64,000 bases of DNA from Monarcha castaneiventris obscurior (lineage: Eukaryota; Chordata; Aves; Passeriformes; Monarchidae): NCBI GenBank assembly GCA_026261815.1, contig JAMPIT010000884.1:13715001-13779000 (forward strand), given 5' to 3'. The position numbers and the translations under genes are program-made. The first letter of the stretch is position 1, and every line of letters starts with the position of its first letter. This document shows, piece by piece, positions 56,117 to 64,000 of the stretch. The notes beneath the pieces were generated by a model, which was not told the origin of the DNA, searched no databases, and was given only the letters and a program-made list of their open reading frames with translations.

Positions 56117-57999
56117 CCAGAGATATTTCTTATGAGAAGCAGTTTTATGCATTTGTCATGACAAAATACTTTAAAAGATGGCAAATAAGGTAAGAAGACC
56201 AAGATTACCAGAGCAATAAAGTCATTCTCTCTGCATTAATGCTGAATTTTTGCACTGATATTTAAAGGTGAGGTTCAACTGGAAACAAACACAAGACAAG
56301 CCTAGGCCAGTTTTGCTTGGCTTCTGTGAAGCCCTTCATTCCTCACCTGGGAGGGGGGTGGGAGGTGAATCAAATCAGCCATTTCTACCTTGTGTGCTTG
56401 CTTTCTAGCGTAAGAATCTCTAATTTCTAATTGAAATAAATGCAGTAACTTACAGTTTCTTAGCAAAGAGTAGTCTGAACTCGGAAAAAATTTAAGTAAA
56501 TGTAGTCCCTACACAACTGTAGCAAGGATGTGGTCTGTGGCTATACTGACACTTCTATTTTACTAAATCTGTAATGCCACATTTTATGGTGAACAGCAAA
56601 TGCAAGCACTTTTTTGCCAGCGCTATCATACCCTAGAATTACGAGCCTTCAATTACGCTTTTTAAACGACAACTTTGGAAAAGGGGCTGCATGGCTCCAC
56701 AGGGAAACATCTGAGTATGGTAACTTAACATCAGACAGTCCCAGCAAAAGGGTGGGTAAAGAGACAGCCAGTCCCAAAGTGCTGACAGACCTGTAACGCA
56801 TCCCACACGCTGCTAGGAACAAAGCGTTTCTGACCCTTTGTGTGTGCACACGCTTGGGAAGGTGCAGGCAAAACTCCACTCATTTTCTTGGCAGACAGTG
56901 TAACACCTAAACTGTAGTTACTGCTGCCACCATTTTTCTGGGCTGCTCCGAGTTCATTTTTTCAGGCAACCTGCCAGTTCTGTAGACTTTCCTCTTGAGC
57001 CCTCCTCAGTTACAGTTATAGCACCTTTGGTATCCTTGCTGCTGCTGTGGTGAAAAGCATCTGGACATTTCTACACAACTGACTGTACTCCAGCTTTTCA
57101 TTTATTACTGATTTTTATTTTCCAAAAGATTAAGCACTGCTGCCCCGAAATGATAAACCTTCCTCTCAATGGGACCATTCTGAACTCACATTCATATTCC
57201 AGAGAAAATATTCATACGAAAACAGCCTTTTTTCACTTGAGTAGATATGATTAACATGCTTTCATGACATATTTCCAACGTAAAACTAAGTTTGAGTAAG
57301 CAAGAACAAATATTGAAAAAACTCTTTAAAAATGCTGGGATGAAATACTTGCTAAAATAGCATGCACTTTGTTACAAATTGAGAAGGTTTTAATAAAAGA
57401 CTCTTCTTTCTAATCAAACACTCCGCTGTCAGAAAAAGTTCCTGTTTTCAAGCTTCCCAGAACTTTGTCGTAGGTGTCTTTCACTCTGTAGGTAACATAT
57501 CTGGGAATCTGTAAAATATTGAGACTCAGAAAGGGCCACAAAGCCATTGTGGTAATTTGTGACATGTACCTGCCATGTGTCATCAATTTATGTAAGATTT
57601 CATTTCACATATTTTAAGCCCTGGGCACAGGGTCTATCAGTACCTTGATAACAGCACTGCAGACGAATAAACTTTCCAATTCTGCAAGTATTAATCTGTA
57701 GTAAAAATGACTAATGCAGTTTGCTGTCTGAGGTAAGTTCAGGAGAATAGTGAGGTGGGTGTTAGAAGGCAGAACTGTCTATAAGCCTCAGACTTGAAAT
57801 CCAAGGATCCTTCACTGGTTAACTACCTGGAGAGCTTCCAGGAACTAGAGTAACATAACAATTCTGAAACCCCACAATGTGTTTTCTGAAGAGAAACAGG
57901 ATTTGGAGCAGCATGGTTACGCAGGTGGTTTGTGGACCAGAAGCACCACTGGATTCCCCAATCTGGCTGCTACTTGTCTCTTCTTGTGGATGACAGGCC

Positions 58000-58577
58000 A
58001 CTCATTATCATCTTTGAGAGGTCATGGAGGAGTGCCTGAAGACTAGAAGGAAGCAAATGCCACCCTCACCCTGGTGAGGCCATGCCTGGAGTGCCGTGTC
58101 CAGTTCTGGGCTCCTTGGGACAAAAGACACAGAGCTCCTGGAGCGGATCCACCGAGGGCTACAGCGACGGTGAGGGGTCTGGAGCATCCCTCTTAGGAAG
58201 AGGGGCTGAGGGAGCTGGGGCTGTTCAGCCCTGAGAAGAGACAGCTGAGAGGGGACATCATCCCTGTCTGTGCCTGTCTCCAGGGAGGGCTCAGAGCACG
58301 GACCGTGGGGCCCAGTGATGCTGGGACAAGAGGAAGAGGCAGGAACTGATGCCCAGGAAGTTGCACCTAAACATGAGGCACAGCTTCTTCCCTGTGCAGT
58401 GACCAAGCACTGAACAGACTGTCCAGAGAGGTCACCTCCCTCACTGGAGATATTCCAGAACCATCTGGACACAATCCTGTGCCATGTGCTCTGGGATGAC
58501 CTTGCTTGAGCAGGGAGGTGGCACCAGATGACCACTGTGGTGCCTTCCAACCTAACCCAGTCTGGCATTCTGTGAAG
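58000..58577 (+). mobile_element. CR1 LINE fragment with internal deletion
   Basis: The 5' part (GAGGTCATGGAGGAGTGCCT, then ACTAGAAGGAAGCAAATGCC) resembles the CR1 reverse-transcriptase segment encoding EVPEDWRKANVTP. It then jumps to TGGTGAGGCCATGCCTGGAG and TCCAGTTCTGGGCTCC, which lie much nearer the 3' end in CR1. The remainder is standard 3' sequence, ending in CTTGAGCAGGGAGGTGGCAC and TTCCAACCTAACCCAG. The left boundary is approximate. The 204-codon antisense frame across it is incidental. Confidence 0.88.
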
Positions 58578-58730
58578 ACTGATAGCAGATGTCTGACCAG
58601 CTGATGTTTTCCAAAATCTCACTTTCCTGATGCAGGAGGGACACTGCAGCCTCTCCTGAAGAGGCAGAGAGGGTAGAAGTAGTAAAAGCTAACTTGTAGA
58701 GAGGGAAACAAAAAGCCACATTGAATTAAA

Positions 58731-58812
58731 ACAAACTCCCCCCCCCACTCAAACAAACAAAACCCACAAAAAACCTCAAAACCCCCTCCCCCAAAAAACA
58801 ACAACAAAAAAA
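58731..58812. repeat. C/A-rich low-complexity tract
   Basis: Contains a run of nine C at 58738-58746, then mixed CAAA, ACAAAC and CCCC units up to an (ACAAC)-type end. No interspersed repeat body was identified next to it. Confidence 0.85.
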
Positions 58813-60209
58813 GCTGTTTCAATACAAAGAAAAAGCTGTCTTTGCAGCTGGAATTAGACCACTTAGGTTAGCACACTAGTAAATTGGGGCATTTCATTAA
58901 TATGAGTTAATTAGAAACCAGTAATTGGTATTTTCTTACACATACAATATTAGAGAGATTTTCAGAACAAGAAATAAACCTGACTTGAATTTACCAGGGA
59001 CAAATGAACATTGATTGCTTGAGCACAACTGTACAACACTACCAGCAGAAATTCATCACACTAAGTAAATTAGAGATAATTCAGTTGTCTTAGTCATCCC
59101 CTCTACAACTACAAGCATCAAATTCAGTAAAAACTTTTAGCAAATGCTTTTATAGCTACATACCAACTTTTACTGTTTTCAAAGCTCACTAGACAGAAAA
59201 TTATCTCCACTACATACCACTAAACTCAGTTATGCAAGCCTTGGTCTTCCTCATTTATTAGAAGCCTAAGTGAAATGTGCTCTTGAGCAAGCATTAGGAA
59301 CAGAAGTAGGAATTCAAAAGGCAATTCTGACTTACACTTCCATTTCACTGTATGAAATTTAGAGATATTTTACCAGAGAAAGCTACTTTAATAGCAATTC
59401 CTCTTAGCAATTTTAACTCATTTTTCAATAATTATATTTTGAAAAAAAAAGATAAAGATAATTATAAGAGAAGTGAACGCAGACAATTTAAGCAGTTTAA
59501 TACCTATAGATGTGTACATATGCATATTAAAATACGTTAATGTGAGGCCAATGCAAAAAGGCCAGTCTTTCTGTCAAAGTACTCCCAGCTGAGGTCTGAT
59601 TTGGGTCAGACTTCTCTGCAAGCTCCCACAGTATCAAGAACTCAAGATGCCTCCAGTTAGTGTGCCCTGTGAAAAGCCGCTCTGCCATATCTCCGTTTCC
59701 ATTGGGCTTGAGGAACCTGCACCACTGTCACTCCTCTACACCTCTCCAGCACTGACAACCTCGACTCTGCTGTCACTCAACCCAGCCCCTTCTGCAGTTA
59801 AGGTTCAAAAAGGATCTCAGTGCATTTGGCCATCAGAGGACACAGAAAAACAAGACAACCTTAGCTTTCATTTGGAAACAGTTGTGCATTTGTTCAACTC
59901 CTCCCCTAGAACTGCAAAAAAGTAAAGCTCCTGAATTTACTGAGGTACAAATCCAATGGATACATAAAAATAGAAAAATATGTATCATTTCAGTGAATTA
60001 CTATCTCAAATAAAACACCAGAATTTCAACAGACATTTGGTAAAACCACAGCATTGCTTTGCAAATCTTGCTAAGCACACTGGGATCAAAAAGACCAATA
60101 TTCATTAACAGAAGCAGTTAAATACACCTTATTTATCTTAAGTTTTCTACCTTTGCTGACATTTCTATCTTTCTCTTATCTCATATACTATTATTTATCA
60201 TTACTCACA

Positions 60210-60241
60210 TTTGTTTGTTTTTTGGGTTTGTTTTTTTGTGT
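60210..60241. repeat. T-rich (TTTG)n tract
   Basis: TTTGTTTGTTTTTTGGGTTT followed by a T-run and GTGTG on the plus strand. Confidence 0.8.
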
Positions 60242-62129
60242 GAATGGTGGGTTGCTTTAGGTTTTTTGCATTTGGTGTTTTCTTAAGATAGTGTAAATCA
60301 CATCAACTCCCTTAAACATCTTAGCCAAGGTTATTCAGAAGTGTAACAACATTACAGTGTCTCCAGACAGCTCCACAACTTCCATTTCTTGATCACTTCA
60401 AATACCTGGGAATTGGCATAGTCACCACACAATCACACCTCTGGTAAACAGCCATTTTTATTAGATAAAAACACATTTCTATGAGTAATTCAGTAGAAGT
60501 TTAAAAAAACCCCCATGCTTATCAAGCACTTAAACCAGAATATATTAGGTTATAACTAGACCCTTCCTAAGTCTGCTGAGTGAGAAAAATGGTCTGGCAA
60601 ACTTCTGCTAAGTCATTGTCATCTGGGAAATTATTAGAAATCGTTCTTTTAGCAATCTGACAGAAGAAAGCAGCTGAAATGTTGGTGCACCTCCTTGTAT
60701 ATCAGTTGTAATTGTGGTACCTATTCAGACACATCCCATATTTCAGGCTGTCTCTCCAAACAGATCCTATTTTGCAAGAAATAAGCACCGAGACAGAAGT
60801 TTATAAAAATAATTATTTTATAAATGAACAGTCATCACTAAGGCTTTAATCACTGGCCTTCTTAAAGCCATTGTGAGGATTTAATTGAATAATCTTGGTG
60901 GTCCACTGATAGAGCATATGCAAATATGTGCAGCAGACCCCAGAGGATAATTAATTGAAGCTTACACCATGTGTGGGCCTGCATTCATCTCAGACAAAAG
61001 AGTACAAACTCTATTAAAAATATTCATTGCCTGTGACGTAGAGTTCAAGCACAGAGACACACAGGGTATAAAGTGTGGCACTGAGCTGGAACACTGAACG
61101 TGTCACTTGTCATCTCCAAGGTCCGAGGGCGCAGCTGAGCCTCACTCAGCTCTCCTTTCTTTCAGCTGATTTGGGTGCAGCCTCAGGAGCTGATCGTTTC
61201 AGAAAAATATAACATTATTTCCTTAGAAGAATAGCAGCAAGTTGTTCTACAAGTCTCCAGAAGATTAAAACATCAGCAACAAATAAAATTGGTTTGGGAT
61301 TTGTTTGACATCACAAGTAGATCAGAAATTATCTCAGGATTTTCTCTGAACTCTCACATCCTTTGAAAGAGACCCTACACTGTTTTCTTGAAACATCCAC
61401 ACCTGATGTTCATTTGCTCCTATTTTAGACTAAGGATCCTGGTGCAGATATAATGTATTTTAATTTAGAAGTGTGGATGCCAATCAGGCTTGTGGGGAAA
61501 CCTCAAGAACTGATCTAACTGCAAAGAGGCCACATTTCTCCTCCTTTATTTCATTTTAAATTAATCATTGCCTATTATTCATCTTGATAATTTCAAGTAT
61601 TTATAAAAAGTAGGCAGGCCTCAATGCTTCAGCAAATACTGTTTTTCAGGAAAAGCATCATTACAGTATCCACAGAAAAATACCAAAGAGTAGCACACTT
61701 TGACATGGTGCTCTCACAACTTCATCTTAAACATTGACACAAGTCCTTATCAGGCAGAGAATGTCAGCCCAGATGGACCCACCTTCTGATCTGCAGTGAT
61801 GGCTCACTGCTTGCTGTGGTGAGCTTAACTCTGATTGTCAGAGTTCAGTGACTGCACTAATTGTTGGTGCTAATACCTGTCAGCAATTAGCAAAACCAGC
61901 CCTTTGCAGCACTGAATTCCATGCTGCTTTAATGCTATTAATCTACAGCATCAACTCCTTGCTTTGATGAGTCTGATCAAAGAGCAATGGAAACCCACAG
62001 TTTTATGCAACAAGAAAAGGGCTGAGAAATACGACACAGAAACAGGCAGAGCCAAATTACACCTGAAACGGGAGACTGGTGCCCTCCCTCTGCTTCCAGG
62101 CCCAAAATGGAACAGTGGGAGCATTTATC

Positions 62130-62655
62130 CAGTAGTATCCCATGCTGCATCCAAAGCAGCAAGGCCAGCAGGTTGAGGGAGGTGATTGTGCCCCTCGACT
62201 CGGCTCCGCCACCAAGCTGGCCAGAGGGATGGAGCACCTCTCCTGTGAGGAAAGGCTGGGAGAATTGGGATTGTTCAGCCTGGAAAAGAGAAGGCGTTGG
62301 GTGACCCAATTGTGGCCTTCCAGTGCCTGAAGGGAACTTGCAAGAGAGAGGGAGAGAGACTATTTCCAAGGGCCTGGAGTGACAGGACAGGGGGAATGGC
62401 CTCATACTGACAGAGAGCAGGTTTAGACTGGATATCAGGAAGAAATTCCTCCCTGAGAGGGTGGTGAGGCCCTGGCCCAGGTTGCCCAGAGAAGCTGTGG
62501 CTGCCCCATGCCTGGAAGTGTCCAAGGCCAGTTTTGATGGAGCTCTGAACAACCTGGTCTAGTGGAAGGTGTCCTTGCCCATAGCAGGGGGTTGGAATAA
62601 GATGATCTTTAAGGACCTTCCAGCCCAAACCATTCTGTGATTTTACGGTTCTACA
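62130..62655 (+). mobile_element. CR1 LINE fragment with a small internal deletion
   Basis: Begins with CCCATGCTGCATCCAAAGCA and GCCAGCAGGTTGAGGGAGGT (CR1 ORF2 end), then skips from CCCCTCGACTCGGCT to AGAGGGATGGAGCACCTCTC. The 3' part is textbook: GTTCAGCCTGGAAAAGAGAA, GGATATCAGGAAGAAATTCC, GGTTGCCCAGAGAAGCTGTG, CAACCTGGTCTAGTGGAAGG and CCAAACCATTCTGTGATT, followed by a degraded tail. All frames are broken. Confidence 0.93.
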
Positions 62656-64000
62656 GTCTAGATCCCCTGGTCTAAAAGAAAATGTCCAAAGTTAGGCAAA
62701 AGTCAGTTTCATACCAAAAAATGCAAAAAACCCCAACCTAAATAACAAACTCTCTTTCAAATACAGTTTTAGTTTGCTTTCACTTGATCTGTTACTATAT
62801 GCATTATCAGAACTGGCAGGATCCTCTTTCTGTTAGTTCAGAACACAGAGAAAAAATGTTAGCTACATTATAGTAGTGTTAATCAAATGTTGCTAATACT
62901 TAGGATTCCTAGCTGTGTAGAATTTTTTCACATCACTCAAACATCTTCCCCCAAAATTATCTCAAAAATAACAACTTAAAAAAAAAGTACTAAAAGTTTA
63001 AACAAAGTACTAAAGAAAAGCAGTTAAAAGGATGCTCTCATATAAAAAATACCCACAATTAAAGTTATTATGAGAATTAATTGATTTTTAGAACCAGTCT
63101 ACCTAACAAACAGCAAAAAAAGCAGGTCAATCTGAATATATTAAAAGATTAAATCCTGTTTCCTTAAGTAATGTTATACTTTTTTCCCGTCTCAATGCCA
63201 AGTTTCTTATAAAATAGATGAAAACCACAATTTAGACAGATGGTTGAAGAGGCAGCAACACCAATACTCACTATCAGGTAAGGAAGCAGAGCAGATGAAG
63301 AGTAACACTTTCTCTCTAATTAAAGTAATTTGGCCTTTTTAAATGAAGAAAAAAAATCTGTATAATGGGTAAACATAAATGAATTATTTAAAGTGTAATA
63401 GATAATACACCACACTAAAAAAAACCCAGTTTCAAAAGGTGACTTGGCCAAAATAAGTACCACAAGAACAGCAGCATTTAGGTAGCAGGATATATATCAT
63501 TATTCAATTTACCAGATGAAATTTTAGAACCCCATCTGATCAAGAGTTTACGTCTGCCACCCACTGCTTATATGCAGACTGTCAATCACTTTGATGCCTC
63601 TTGGTCTCATATAACCAAACCGTTGGCTCTAGAAGTTTAGAAATCCTTATTTGACAGAAGTATTTCTTGGCTGCCTCCCCTTGTATTTTCACATCTTCGA
63701 TTTCAACACCTACACAGATTGATCTGCATTATCCTTTTACTTCATAAATGCAAAGGAACAACTACAGTTTATTTACAAAGTGAACTGTCAGCACATTTGA
63801 CAGCTCTGCAGGAAACGCACCCAGCAAAAAACATTATAATTCAGTAGTCCCCCAGTTTTACATCCTGACTCTCACAACTGTATCCTCATCTCACAACACA
63901 ATGGAAATAACAATTAATATTTATTAAAGACTTTTGCTGGCCCAGCAACACACACTGCTTCAGCAAATGGCACGCCAGGTTTTTCTTTCCAAGGTTAAAC

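Larger units (their letters stand above)
51065..64000 (-). other. Large intron upstream of exon 1 (at least 12.9 kb)
   Basis: The exon carrying the first half of WW domain 2 (human GWEEAYTFEGARYYIN) was looked for here and not found, so this intron runs past the window edge. It holds three CR1 fragments (51862-52289, about 58000-58577, 62130-62655), several simple repeats, and two compact stretches at 60840-61070 and 61735-61990 that resemble conserved non-coding DNA. Everything else appears to be unique AT-rich sequence. Confidence 0.82.

Noticed and set aside
58008..58622. 204-codon open frame on the minus strand
   Set aside because: It is the antisense of a CR1 fragment, as are similar frames at 51898-52290 and 61977-62552.
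59330..59362. 12-nt splice-bounded unit in the 5' intron
   Set aside because: Weak exon-side bases, and the unit begins TGA; no evidence it is used.
51065..64000. Search for the exon encoding the first half of WW domain 2
   Set aside because: No stretch on the minus strand translates to a GWEEAY-like motif, so the exon must lie beyond the right edge.

Overview
This window comes from a vertebrate nuclear genome, almost certainly a bird. It is AT-rich, nearly all of it is intron, and the recognisable interspersed repeats are CR1 LINE fragments, identified by their 3' tails and by remnants of the reverse-transcriptase reading frame. The low repeat load and compact introns fit a bird better than a mammal. 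Crocodilians and turtles also carry CR1, so the species is not resolved. There are no bacterial-style genes, rRNA, tRNA or CRISPR arrays.

One gene accounts for all the coding sequence: PLEKHA5 (pleckstrin homology domain containing A5, also PEPP2), transcribed on the minus strand. I placed 17 coding exons between 51064 (5'-most) and 443 (3'-most). Each is bounded by AG and GT on the minus strand, and all joins keep phase. Together they give 2384 nt, or 794 complete codons plus a partial codon at each end, with no stop. The start codon, WW domain 1 and most of WW domain 2 lie to the right of the window. The C-terminal part and 3' UTR lie to the left.

Layout in transcription order: 51065-64000 is a large 5' intron with three CR1 copies. 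Exons 1-2 (51064-49889) encode the end of WW2 and a linker. Exons 3-6 (43604-35498) encode the PH domain. Exons 7-8 (30457-24840) are two large exons for the central region, including the WQLYEWQQRQFY motif. Exon 9 (19785-19702) is followed by three in-frame exons, 10-12 (16985-9762), that the canonical human isoform lacks as I recall it and that look like an alternative cassette. Exons 13-17 (4083-443) encode the coiled-coil region. Two more CR1 copies, one with a short second tail, lie in the intron between exons 3 and 4.

The protein is a WW-PH scaffold. The WW domains recruit partners such as PDZD11, the PH domain binds phosphoinositides at membranes, and the coiled coil supports self-association and microtubule or junction targeting. 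These roles are known for the family; the sequence itself shows only the domains. I found no undescribed biological system. The most useful leads are about splicing: the 255-nt in-frame cassette, including a 54-nt exon with no obvious reading frame of its own, and a cluster of frame-breaking competing splice sites in the intron that interrupts the PH domain.
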